From Chondrosia reniformis (taxonomy: Eukaryota > Porifera > Demospongiae > Chondrillida > Chondrillidae), in NCBI GenBank assembly GCA_947172415.1, contig OX359200.1, positions 7,200,001-7,264,000 of the forward strand: 64,000 bases of DNA, written 5' to 3'. Both the position numbers and the translations under genes were made by a program. The number at the start of each line of letters is the position of its first letter. Position 1 is the stretch's first letter. Shown here one piece after another: positions 37,742 to 48,432 of this stretch. The notes beneath the pieces are model-generated. The model did not search any database. It saw only the letters and a program-made list of their open reading frames with translations, and had not been told where the DNA came from.

Positions 37742-39940
37742 TCATACAGCAGTTTCATGTAACTGATTTTCTGTGGTTTGTGGTGCAGTGACTGCTTTTC
37801 TTTCAGGTCTCTTGGTCCTAGCACATAAGAAAGCTCTTCTCAACTTGATTAGTTTCTTCTTGTAAAGTCGGGCCACCTTTTTAGTGCAGAGGTAGGCAAT
37901 GGCGATGGAGAGCCCCTGGGTGGTGTTGAAGACAATAAATAGGTACCAAGACCAGCTGAGGCTATTGTCCATCAGTGGAAGAAAGCCAAAAACCCAGGTC
38001 AATCCTGTTATAATGAAAATGGCTACAATTACACGAAAGTTTTTAAAGACATGACCTCTCTTCTTCTTGTCTACACTTTTGTTATGCATACTTTGTAGAA
38101 GAAGTGATAGGGAAATGATAAACAAGATGATATTAAAGAATAATGATAGAGCCAGTGGAAGTATAAAAGCTATTCCGAGGGCAATGGGTTCTGTAATCCA
38201 GCAGCGTCCATTCATTCCATATCCAACAGTTCCAGGTTGGGCAAAGTTGACAGCTACAGTTATAAGCAGCACTAGGAATGATGGAGCCCATCCAATAACC
38301 ACATAAGCAGCCAAGCGTCCCCAGAGCCTCTCATTTGGATCTGCAATAATCATCTTTGAAACATTGTAAAAGCCTTTGCAAATGTTAAAAGATAACAAGT
38401 TTGTCCAAATGAAGCGAGTCAGAAAGAGGTAATGTAATACAATGGCCATGACTGAGCACAGTATAGTTGATTGAGTGTAATAATATGCCAAGTTCCCAAA
38501 AAGGAAGAAAACATCTCCAAGAAGTACAGCTGTAGTGTAATTCATTAATAGCTTGCTGTAGAATGTTCTCAGTTTTCCAAATATGGAGTAGGTCAAGAGT
38601 ACAAAGATGCATGACAATATATCTATTGAAAAGCCCAGTATGGTTAATATAGTCTCCACCCCCACTTCTCGACTTCCTCCCGTTACCATCTTAGAATAGT
38701 ATCGAGTGAAGTTTGTACAAATGACTGCTGAGCCATCTTCCTCAATAGAAGTAGCTGTTGTATTTCTACCAGCTGCAATCCAGTATATTAGGTCATTGCT
38801 GACGTTTCTGTACTCTGTTTTTGACAAAGCAATCAATGAACAGTTAACTCTACAATCCTCATCCCCCTTCGCATATCCCAGCTGACACAAGTCCTTAATG
38901 CATGTATCCATGAAGACGTCGTATATATAACCTTCTTCACATGTTGAATTAATAAATGTTTCTGGATAAGTTATAGTGCCTGTTAGATCTAGAACATCTG
39001 CAATAGATATATCAATCCCACAATCTAACATAGGTGGTTCAAATGACACATTAGGTGGCATAATTGAATTTGTAACATTTGTCTCTCTCCAAATCTCAAG
39101 AGAGGTTTCTAAAAAGCATCTTGGAGCTAGCTTAGGCCAGGTAGATGGTTCCTTATTACAGAAGAGACAATAAGCATTCTTATACACCTCATCTTCAACT
39201 GTTGTGAGATTGAAAGGCTTGGAAAGACATTGCTTACGTAATTTGTTATATTCATTCCATTCCTTGCTACTTCCATTCCTTTCTAACCAGGTTGGTCTGT
39301 CAGGACAGGTATCAATAGGTGTGAGCCAATGGGGAATACATTTCTGTGGTACTGTTACATTCTCTGGTGACATAAACTTCCAGATACAATTTCCCTTTGA
39401 AGAAAGCTCGTAGGAAATATTTCTGGTCTCATTTCCCGTCTCTCCATGTTCACATAGCTTAACTGTATTCCACAAGCGGAATTTAGATAGAGTTATATTA
39501 TTGCACAGTGCACAGTACTTGTTCTTATATATAATTCCTGAAGTAATATCTGTCACCGGAGGAAATGACTTTCTCTTTGTTTCACAGAGATTTTTTTCAA
39601 AGCTGTGAAAAGTTGTTTTACAGGATGTAACCATTGGATAGAGTTCTGTTGCATCATAATGAATCACAGCAGAGAGGCACTCTCTCTTTAATGGAGCAGA
39701 CATTTGGTCACTGAGGACAACGGTGGAGTTCACATCAATACAGCAATCACCAAATGCGGCACAATATTTATCACAGAAACAATACTGGTTCTCTGCATTA
39801 GTACACAATGCGTTACTGCAGCTATGGTTAGACAGCTGAGGTACTGCAGTAAGGCTCAAAGATATTAGACAGGATATGATCAGTGTCAGAGGACCACCTG
39901 GTAGCCCCAGGGTATACTGTGAAGTACACCTCATGTTCAT
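37742..39940 (-). CDS. Somatomedin-B-like seven-helix receptor, copy 3, fused 5' end
   Basis: Intronless ORF of 732 aa. Relative to copy 1, about 430 bp spanning the original start and 5' flank is deleted. The joined sequence supplies a new ATG (39940) and N-terminus, MNMRCTSQYTLGLPGG, before the retained hydrophobic PLTLIISCLISLSLTA. The rest matches the other copies: Cys module, Cys-rich ectodomain and seven helices. Its stalk is the shortest (NSIMPPNVSFEPPMLDCGID) and carries an extra Cys. The original promoter and 5' UTR are lost, so expression may differ. Whether the altered leader still works as a signal peptide is unclear. Confidence 0.82.
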   Translation of the reverse strand: MNMRCTSQYTLGLPGGPLTLIISCLISLSLTAVPQLSNHSCSNALCTNAENQYCFCDKYCAAFGDCCIDVNSTVVLSDQMSAPLKRECLSAVIHYDATELYPMVTSCKTTFHSFEKNLCETKRKSFPPVTDITSGIIYKNKYCALCNNITLSKFRLWNTVKLCEHGETGNETRNISYELSSKGNCIWKFMSPENVTVPQKCIPHWLTPIDTCPDRPTWLERNGSSKEWNEYNKLRKQCLSKPFNLTTVEDEVYKNAYCLFCNKEPSTWPKLAPRCFLETSLEIWRETNVTNSIMPPNVSFEPPMLDCGIDISIADVLDLTGTITYPETFINSTCEEGYIYDVFMDTCIKDLCQLGYAKGDEDCRVNCSLIALSKTEYRNVSNDLIYWIAAGRNTTATSIEEDGSAVICTNFTRYYSKMVTGGSREVGVETILTILGFSIDILSCIFVLLTYSIFGKLRTFYSKLLMNYTTAVLLGDVFFLFGNLAYYYTQSTILCSVMAIVLHYLFLTRFIWTNLLSFNICKGFYNVSKMIIADPNERLWGRLAAYVVIGWAPSFLVLLITVAVNFAQPGTVGYGMNGRCWITEPIALGIAFILPLALSLFFNIILFIISLSLLLQSMHNKSVDKKKRGHVFKNFRVIVAIFIITGLTWVFGFLPLMDNSLSWSWYLFIVFNTTQGLSIAIAYLCTKKVARLYKKKLIKLRRAFLCARTKRPERKAVTAPQTTENQLHETAV

Positions 39941-40056
39941 GTGTGTGCTGGTGGAAAATGTGATTTATGATATACGTACGTACATGTGGGGTTTTACTTG
40001 CCATACCGTCTGATATACATATATAGCTGATATATTCAATACCATGTGGGTGCATG

Positions 40057-40474
40057 TGTAATGCTGGCCCTGTCGTTCAGTAGACCAAGGTAAGTGAAAC
40101 TAGAACTGGGCATTACAATTGGCAACCCTGCAGCTGGCAGGATTCAATCTGAATTTTACTGGATTCTGTTGATGTCACAAAGAGAACTTCAAAGTCTTCT
40201 CAATCAAGGATCTGTGTTAACTTCAAGTCAATTCTGGAGTGAAAGAAGTCATAGCTTGAAGGAAATGTAATGATTGTCTGTATACAGGAAGTGACTTAAT
40301 TAATTGATTTTGGTGTAACTTATTTAGTCACCAGATTGAGATTGTAGAATTGTTGTAATTATTAAAGAGTGTACCAGTGTCTGCGCCAATTTGCGACTGT
40401 CCTCGCTCTTCTTTGTAACACCCAGTTCAAGTTTCACTTGCCTTGGTCTGCCGAACGACGGGGCCAGTGTTACA
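40057..40474. mobile_element. TIR element, unit 3
   Basis: Near full-length relative of 28497-28913. Left end TGTAATGCTGGCCCTGTCGT, right end GGGGCCAGTGTTACA. A few point changes. Confidence 0.78.
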
Positions 40475-40610
40475 TATGTACAGGTATATCATGTACATAG
40501 TAATAGCAATAATGATTAACTACATACTGTTACGTTGTATTTGTCTCTTATAGTGTATGATTGGACCTTATAACAAGTCAGTAATCACTTCCGATGTCCT
40601 TCACTGATGG

Positions 40611-42311
40611 CTAACGGACATAGATAGCCAAGGTCATTTGAGTGTTGCGCTCATTACTAGAAATACTTGATGGAAGATTACAATCATGCCAACGACATTC
40701 TCCTGGGTTGTCAAGCCTGCCAGCGATTGTATCACAGCTTAATCTGTAGTTTGAAGGGGTCACCTTGTCAAATGCTATACCAAGTAACTGTATATCCACT
40801 GCTGCATGATCACTAGGTGCAGGAGGAACACCAGCACTGCGTTTACAATGATCCACACACACTTTGGGGTCCAGTAGTATTCCTCCGCTCCACTCATGGT
40901 CAATGTTGCGATTGTAGCGACCTCTGTAAGCATACACCAGATGATTATTGTGGTAGGCGGCAATCATCATTTCTTCAGCATTGAAGCGACCTTTCTGATC
41001 CACATTGCACCAACCTGCTGTGAGATCCTGACAGGACCTGAAGGTGCCGCTAAAGTAGTACATTTGTTGTGTGAGTGGCAGTACCTCCAGGTAACTGTGT
41101 TTCCACACTAGTGACCATCCTCCTCCACAAGTGCTCATATCACAGTGGACCTACAAGTGGTAACAAGACATGTGACAGTTGCCAGAGGTCACAGCTATTG
41201 GTCCATCAAGGAGAGTGGAGAGGGAGTTGGGCTCTACTTAACACTATAGCTAGTGATAGGTCTAGTCAATTAATGTAATATTAGTCACAGTTGATAGAAT
41301 ATTTAATAATAAGGGATCATTATAACAACTTTCAAAACTACCAACTTATTCCTACACTGTCTCTGAGATATACTGTATAACCTATCAAATTGTCCACGTA
41401 ATCTCCCTTTGTGTGTATATTATGCAATGTCCTATATATATAGTTACTCCAAATTCTTCTCCAATCAAACTCTTATAACATATTGCTATATCTACTACAC
41501 CCCCGCAAGTGTCCTTAATTGTGGTCAGTGGCACACACACACACGTAGTACCTGCATGGTCTGTTCCACCCCAGAGCACTGATCAGTCACCCTCACCCAG
41601 TAGGGACCATCAGTGGCAGGTCGGAAGCAGTTTGAGGAGTGGGACTCCAAAATGTCCTTACAAGAGGAGCCAGGAAAGTCAGCTGTGTCACCAATGTAAG
41701 GCTCGAGTCTGTAACAATTAGATGAGAAACACAATATATACACATAGTAGAAGTACACAAATGTATGTTGCCTCATTGACTGTAAGAGTTATCAATAGCA
41801 AGAAACATATTTATAACAGTATATCTCAAAATTCTCTCAAAATTGCATTCTACATATTCCAATTCAACTATTTCACATGAAATGTCCAGGATTGACTGCC
41901 TTTCTCACTTGAATGGAGTCCATCTGCTGCTCTTGCAGATCCACACAGTGTTAGGAGCTGTTGGGCTATAGAAAGGTTCATCTTCATTGGATCCATCACA
42001 TGTGGCAGATGGAACTGTTGCAGCTCTCTGTGAAGATAGGAAACATTTTATTAGTTGTTATGAAACAACACAACCATCAACAGAAGCAATCTCAGACATG
42101 ATTTGGATTTAAAATACATTTTATAGTAACACTATCTTATATGCATATAGAGACTCAAGTATACGTGGTTTATTAAAATTGTGTACTTCACTTGTACCTT
42201 GTGAACCACCTGAGTTCTGTTACTTGCTGCTAAGTGACTAGATTTGAGTGCAGAAGTGGTAGATACAGTGAAGAGCTGTACCACAATGACAAACAGGAAC
42301 TTGAAGATCAT
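40611..42311 (-). CDS. Secreted FReD-like protein, copy 3
   Basis: Exons 42198-42311, 41909-42027, 41552-41708 and 40611-41150, the same lengths as copies 1 and 2, 309 aa. Changes from copy 1 include LEPYIGD for LEPSIGD and a variable C-terminal block (TIAGRLDNPGECRWHDC). Signal peptide and fibrinogen-like start (CDMSTCGGGWSLVW) are intact. The TATA-like run upstream has changed to TTATTTATAA. Confidence 0.78.
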
Positions 42312-43151
42312 GTCCAAAGTAGTTCTTTCACAGTCAAGTAAATTACCCTTAAAAATGGTTTGGTATTGTTTTTAAAAGATGACCTGTTATTTATAATGTT
42401 TACAAGTAGAGACATATAAGTGGCTATTATGTCTGTACCTGTTCCATTAGCCTGAGGTCTATATACTCTGAACCAGGTGAACCTTTAATCAAGGCTCAAC
42501 AGGAAATTGAATTCCTCTAACTGAAGATTGAGGACAAAGCTATCCATGGCTTGAAATGGTATGTCAAACAACAAATCTCCAATTGCAACAGTTAACACTC
42601 ACTCCTTTAGTTTTGTTGCATATAGCTTATAGTTTTTATAATATGAATTTAAATGAATCATATCTATTATTGAAGTGATGCAATGAATAATATTAATGAA
42701 TAATGATAATTAGTTTGACTAAAGGTAAATGTATTCATAACTTATTTACTGGTAAACATTTACTTGATCAATCCATCTTACTATTTGTATCCAGAGCAGC
42801 CTGAACATTATATATATAGTAATTGAGTATATAGACTACGTATACACATTTTCTTACCACTCAAATCATCCTAGTATAAGTGGCTATTATGTCTATTATA
42901 AGTCTGTACCTGTTCATTAGCATGAGGTCTATATACTCTAACCAGGTGAACCTCTCCATTAAACCTTTAATCAGGCCTCAAATCATCCTGGGCAGTTTTC
43001 ATATGCATTCATATATTTCCCTAGATCAATTAATCCTTATGTGCCCTGGATACAAATGGGGTCTTGCATGGTGGTTAATTCATAACATCCTCGTATAGTG
43101 TACCAGGATATAATCATATAATCATTAACAGTGTGTACTTCACTTGTATAC

Positions 43152-43228
43152 CTCATGAACCACCTTAGTATGAGTGCAGATACAGTGAAGAGCTGTACCA
43201 CAATGACAAACAGGAACTTGAAGATCAT
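43152..43228 (-). pseudogene. Orphan copy of FReD exon 1 (unit 3/4 junction)
   Basis: The same 77-nt truncated exon 1 as at 31555-31631, in the same position beside a receptor tail. It arose before the two-unit block was duplicated. Confidence 0.8.
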
Positions 43229-43486
43229 GTCCAAAGTAGTTCTTTATTCATTCCTATTCCTTCACGTATATTGTAAATATTATCATTATATAATACGTAT
43301 CTTGATTATTTGGATATTCACTAAGCTTTAAATGAACTGGTAGACTTTTGTGATATATGTAGCATTCATATACAGTATAATCAATTGATTACATACACTC
43401 TTAAACTTATTTGTGACAATTGAAAGAGTATACAGAATAATGTTTATTTTACAGTAATTGTGTGTGTTTATACAACAGTCTAGATC

Positions 43487-45667
43487 TCATACAGCAGTTT
43501 CATGTGACTGATTTTCTGTGGTTTGTGGTGCAGTGACTGCTTTTCTTTCAGGTCTCTTGGTCCTAGCACATAAGAAAGCTCTTCTCAACTTGATTAGTTT
43601 CTTCTTGTAAAGTCGGGCCACCTTTTTAGTGCAGAGGTAGGCAATGGCGATGGAGAGCCCCTGGGTGGTGTTGAAGACAATAAATAGGTACCAAGACCAG
43701 CTGAGGCTATTGTCCATCAGTGGAAGAAAGCCAAAAACCCAGGTCAATCCTGTTATAATGAAAATGGCTACAATTACACGAAAATTTTTAAAGACATGAC
43801 CTCTCTTCTTCTTGTCTACAGTTTTGTTATGCATACTTTGTAGAAGAAGTGATATGGAAATGATAAACAAGATGATATTAAAGAATAATGATAGAGCCAG
43901 TGGAAGTATAAAAGCTATTCCGAGGGCAATGGGTTCTGTAATCCAGCAGCGTCCATTCATTCCATATCCAACAGTTCCAGGTTGGGCAAAGTTGATAGCT
44001 ACAGTTATAAGCAGCACTAGGAGTGATGGAGCCCATCCAATAACCACATAAGCAGCCAAGTGTCCCCAGAGCCTCTCATTTGGATCTGCAATAATCATCT
44101 TTGAAACATTGTAAAAACCTTTGCAAATGTTGAAAGATAGCAAGTTTGTCCAAATGAAGCGAGTCAGAAAGAGGTAGTGTAATACAATGGCCATGACTGA
44201 GCACAGTATAGTTGATTGAGTGTAATAATATGCCAAGTTCCCAAAGAGGAAGAAGAGATCTCCAAGAAGTACAGCTGTAGTATAATTCATTAATAGCTTG
44301 CTGTAGAATGTTCTCAGTTTTCCAAATATGGAGTAGGTCAAGAGTACAAAGATGCATGACAATATGTCTATTGAAAAGCCCAGTATGGTTAATATAGTCT
44401 CCACCCCCACTTCTCGACTTCCTCCCATTACCATCTTAGAATAGTATCGAGTAAAGTTTGTACAAATGACTGCTGAGCCATCTTCCTCAATAGAAGTAGC
44501 TGTTGTATTTCTACCAGCTGCAATCCAGTATATTAGGTCATTGCTGACGTTTCTGTACTCTGTTTTTGACAAAGCAATCAATGAACAGTTAACTCTGCAA
44601 TCCTCACCCCCCTTCGCATAGCCCAGCTGACACAAGTCCTTAATGCATGTATCCATGAAGACGTCGTATATATAACCTTCTTCACATGTTGAATTAATAG
44701 ATGTTTCTGGATCAGGTATAGTGTCTATTGGATCTAGAACATATGTAATAGATATATCAATCACATCTGCTGGTGGTTCAAATGACACAATAGGTGGTTC
44801 AAATGGCATAATTGAAACTGTAACATTTGTCTCTCTCCAAATCTCAAGAGAGGTTTCTAAAAAGCATCTTGGAGCTAGCTTAGGCCAGGTAGATGGTTCC
44901 TTATTACAGAAGAGACAATAGGCATTCTTATACACCTCATCTTCAACTGTTGTGAGATTGAAAGGCTCGAAACGACATTGCTTACGTAATTTGTTATAAT
45001 CATTCCATTCCTTGCTACTTCCATTTCTATCTAGCCAGGTTGGTCTGTCAGGACAGATATCAATAGGTGTGAACCAACGGGGAATACATTTCTGTGGTAC
45101 TGCTACATTCTCTGGTGACATAAACTTCCAGGTACAATTTCCCTTTGAAGAAAGCTTATAGGAAATATTTCTGGTCTCATTTCCCATCTCTCTATGTTCA
45201 CATAGCTTAACTGTATTCCACAAGCGGAATTTAGATAAAGTTATATTATTGCACAGCGCACAGTACTTGTTCTTATATATAATTCCTGAAGTAATATCTG
45301 TCACCGGAGGAAATGACTTTCTCTTTGTTTCACAGAGATTTTTTTCAAAGCTGTGAAAAGTTGTTTTACAGGATGTAACCATTGGATAGAGTTCTGTTGC
45401 ATCATAATGAATCACAGCAGAGAGGCACTCTCTCTTTAATGGAGCAGACATTTGGTCACTGAGGACAACGGTGGAGTTCACATCAATACAGCAATCACCA
45501 AATGCGGCACAATATTTATCACAGAAACAATACTGGTTCTCTGCATTAATACACAATGCGTTGCTGCAGCTATGGTTAGACAGCTGAGGTACTGCAGTAA
45601 GGCTCAAAGATACTAGACAGGATGTGATCAGTGTCAGAGGACCGCCCGGTAGCCCCAAATATGGCAT
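43487..45667 (-). CDS. Somatomedin-B-like seven-helix receptor, copy 4
   Basis: Intact intronless ORF, 726 aa from the ATG at 45667 (MPYLGLPGGPLTLITSCLVS). Closest to copy 2: identical stalk (FEPPIVSFEPPADVID) and few substitutions elsewhere, such as RLWGHLAAY for RLWGRLAAY. All seven helices and the ectodomain Cys pattern are kept. The C-terminus reads TTENQSHETAV. Same class and caveats as copy 2. Confidence 0.87.
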   Translation of the reverse strand: MPYLGLPGGPLTLITSCLVSLSLTAVPQLSNHSCSNALCINAENQYCFCDKYCAAFGDCCIDVNSTVVLSDQMSAPLKRECLSAVIHYDATELYPMVTSCKTTFHSFEKNLCETKRKSFPPVTDITSGIIYKNKYCALCNNITLSKFRLWNTVKLCEHREMGNETRNISYKLSSKGNCTWKFMSPENVAVPQKCIPRWFTPIDICPDRPTWLDRNGSSKEWNDYNKLRKQCRFEPFNLTTVEDEVYKNAYCLFCNKEPSTWPKLAPRCFLETSLEIWRETNVTVSIMPFEPPIVSFEPPADVIDISITYVLDPIDTIPDPETSINSTCEEGYIYDVFMDTCIKDLCQLGYAKGGEDCRVNCSLIALSKTEYRNVSNDLIYWIAAGRNTTATSIEEDGSAVICTNFTRYYSKMVMGGSREVGVETILTILGFSIDILSCIFVLLTYSIFGKLRTFYSKLLMNYTTAVLLGDLFFLFGNLAYYYTQSTILCSVMAIVLHYLFLTRFIWTNLLSFNICKGFYNVSKMIIADPNERLWGHLAAYVVIGWAPSLLVLLITVAINFAQPGTVGYGMNGRCWITEPIALGIAFILPLALSLFFNIILFIISISLLLQSMHNKTVDKKKRGHVFKNFRVIVAIFIITGLTWVFGFLPLMDNSLSWSWYLFIVFNTTQGLSIAIAYLCTKKVARLYKKKLIKLRRAFLCARTKRPERKAVTAPQTTENQSHETAV

Positions 45668-46109
45668 TCTCAGACTGACACTCTCTTGGGCAGGACTGGA
45701 AATGTGGACTTTGTCTTCTTGAACTAGAAGTACCAATAATTATTAAACTTAGACACACTATTTATTACTATATTTTTATGTCTACGGCTGTATTATATAG
45801 ATAGGTGTTAATTCTCCACAGCAATAACAAAGCAGTGTTACCATATGGTAACATGGAAATAGGAAATTCTTGGTTTTCCTATACATCACTAAAGTGAAGT
45901 GACAAAGACATCACTAATCAATTTACTTTATTATTAATTATGTGAAGAATGGTGTACATATATACAGAATAATGTAGAATAATTATACATTATAATAGTT
46001 TTGCCATATATAGTTTGGTACATTTTCCAGAGGTAGATTATCCAGGATGAGCTGTAGTTGTATATACATATACATATAAGCAGGCTACATGAGCAGGGTA
46101 TACTGTAAA

Positions 46110-46214
46110 GTAATTTGTGTCTGCACCAATTTGCAACTGTTCTCACTTTTCTTTGTAACACTCAGTTCGAGTTTCACTTACCTTGGTCCACAGAACGACA
46201 GGGCCAGCGTTGCA
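46110..46214. mobile_element. TIR element remnant, unit 4 (right end only)
   Basis: Only the right ~105 bp of the inverted-repeat element remain, ending GGGCCAGCGTTGCA. The left part and interior are deleted. Confidence 0.65.
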
Positions 46215-46270
46215 CATGAAAAATCTAAGATACCATTTTCCTACATGCTATATGCCTATTCTGTAAAAAG

Positions 46271-46425
46271 AGCCTATAGGGGAACTAAACCTAAAGAGAG
46301 CTTTAGATGAAGATACAGTAGTCTTTTCTTCCTTCTTTTCCCTTCTTTCATCTTCTTCTCCACTGGGTCAGACAGCCGTTTCTGGGAATTCCACCCTTCA
46401 TCAGTGATCCTGGGAGTCTTTGTCT
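46271..46425 (-). mobile_element. Dispersed repeat with hammerhead-like core (copy 2)
   Basis: Inserted beside the TIR remnant in unit 4 and absent from the other units. Read on the minus strand: CTGATGA (46404-46398), a GGG/CCC helix, GAAAC (46382-46378), a four-base loop GGCT and GTC ending at 46371. Flanks that would form stem I (GGATCA with TGACCC) pair with one mismatch. This is the short-stem-III type I hammerhead layout. Compare 5739-5870. Confidence 0.55.
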
Positions 46426-46596
46426 TTTTCTTTATCTTGATCTTCTGTGAATCCTTGGCATGTACAGGTATGTCATGTATATAGTAATAGCAATAACGAT
46501 TAACTACATACTGTTACGTTGTATTTGTCTCTTATATAGTGTATGATTGGACCTTATAACAAGTCAGTAATCACTTCCGATGTCCTTCACTGATGG

Positions 46597-48289
46597 CTAA
46601 CGGACATAGATAGCCAAGGTCATTTGAGTGCGGCGCTCATTACTAGAAATACTTGATGGAAGATTACAATCATGCCAACGACATTCTCCTGGGTTGTCAA
46701 GCCTGCCAGCGATTGTATCACAGTTATATCTGTAGTTTGAAGGGGTCCGCTTGTCAAATGCTATACCAAGTAACTGTATATCCCCTGCTGCATGATCACT
46801 AGGTGCAGGAGGAATACCAACGTTGTGTTTACAATGATCCACACACACTTTGGGGTCCAGTAGTATTCCTCCGCTCCACTCATGGTCAATGTTGCGATTG
46901 TAGCGACCTCTGTAAGCATACACAAGCTGATTGTTGTGGTAAGCTGCTATCATCATTTCTTCAGCATTGAAGCGACCTTTCCGATCCACATTGCACCAAC
47001 CAGCTGTGAGATCCTGACAGGACCTGAAGGTGTCGCTAAAGTAGTACATTTGTTGTGTGAGTGGCAGTACCTCCAGGAAACTATGTTTCCATACTAGTGA
47101 CCATCCTCCTCCACAAATGCTCATATCACAGTGAACCTACAAGTGGTAACAAGACATGTGACAGTTGCCAGAGGTCAGAGCTATTGGTCCATCAAGTAGA
47201 GTGGAGAGGGAGTTGGGCTCTACTAAACACTATAGCTAGTGATAGGTCTAGTCAATTAATGTAATATTAATCACAGTTGATAGAATATTTAATAATAAGG
47301 GATCATTATAACAGCTTTCAAAACTACCAACTTATTCCTACACTGTCTCTGAGATATATAACCTATCAAATTGTCCTCCCTTTGTGTGTATATTATGCAA
47401 TGTCCTATACAGTTACTCTAAATTCTTCCCCAATCAAACTCTTACAATGCATTGCTATATCTACTACACCCCCACAAGTGTCCTTAATTGTAGTCAGTGG
47501 CACACACACACACGTAGTACCTGCATGGTCTGTTCCACCTCAGAGCACTGATCAGTCACCCTCACCCAGTAGGGACCATCAGTGGCAGGTCGGAAGCAGT
47601 TTGAAGAGTGGGACTCCAAAATGTCCTTACAAGAGGAGCCAGGAAAGTCAGCAGTGTCACCAATGGATGGCTCAAGTCTGTAACAATTAGATGAGAAACA
47701 CAATATATACACATACAGTAGAAGTACACAAATGTATGCTGCCTCATTGACTGTAAGAGTTATCAATAACAAGAAACATATTTTTAACAGCAAATCTCAA
47801 AATTCTCTCAAAATTACATTCTACATATTCCAGTTCAACTATTTCACATGAAATGTCCAGGATTGACTGCCTTTCTCACTTGAATGGGGTCCATCTGCTG
47901 CTCTTGCAGATCCACACAGTGTTAGGAGTAGTTGGGCTATAGAAAGGTTCATCTTCATTGGATCCATCACAAGTAGCAGATGGAACTGTTGCAGCTCTCT
48001 GTGAAGATAGGAAACATTTTATTAGTCACTATGAAACAACACAACCATCAACAGAAGCAATCTCAGACATGATTTGGATTTAATATACATTTTATAGTAA
48101 CACTATCTTATATAAGAGAATCATATAGAGACTCAAGTATACGTGGTTTATTAAAATTGTGTACTTCACTTGTACCTTGTGAACCACCTGAGTTCTGTTA
48201 CTTGCTGCTAAGTGACTAGATTTGAGTGCAGAAGTGGTAGATACAGTGAAGAGCTGTACCACAATGACAAACAGGAACTTGAAGATCAT
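46597..48289 (-). CDS. Secreted FReD-like protein, copy 4
   Basis: Exons 48176-48289, 47880-47998, 47521-47677 and 46597-47136, 309 aa, intact. It begins MIFKFLFVIVVQLF. Exon 4 begins CDMSICGGGWSLVW (Thr to Ile). Similarity to the other copies stops about 20 bp upstream of the ATG, so the usual FReD promoter is missing. Its 5' flank is now the short spacer shared with ENY2. Confidence 0.78.
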
Positions 48290-48432
48290 GTCCAAAGTAG
48301 TTCTTTCAGAGTCAATTATTGCTCTGAAAGGTTTATTTTCTTCAGTTGCAAAAGGAAAAAGCGAACATGTACATTCACATATATAGTGGGTGGTAGAACG
48401 GTACGTAGTAGTTTATGTCGCAATCGATTAAA
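48290..48432. promoter_or_regulatory. 143-bp divergent spacer between FReD copy 4 and ENY2
   Basis: The only sequence between the two start codons, which face away from each other. No TATA-like run comparable to copies 1 and 2 is present. ENY2 starts in an AAAATGGCC motif. Confidence 0.5.

Larger units (their letters stand above)
25394..48310 (-). repeat. Tandem array: four [GPCR + FReD-like] units
   Basis: Receptor stop codons lie at 25708, 31893, 37742 and 43487, giving spacings of 6185, 5849 and 5745 bp. Units are closely similar over genes and spacers. Units 1 and 3 share the TCF25-derived left edge. Units 2 and 4 share an orphan FReD exon 1 at their left edge and the same receptor stalk. 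This supports duplication of a two-unit block of about 12 kb. The right edge is at about 48310, where similarity stops just after FReD copy 4. Confidence 0.92.
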
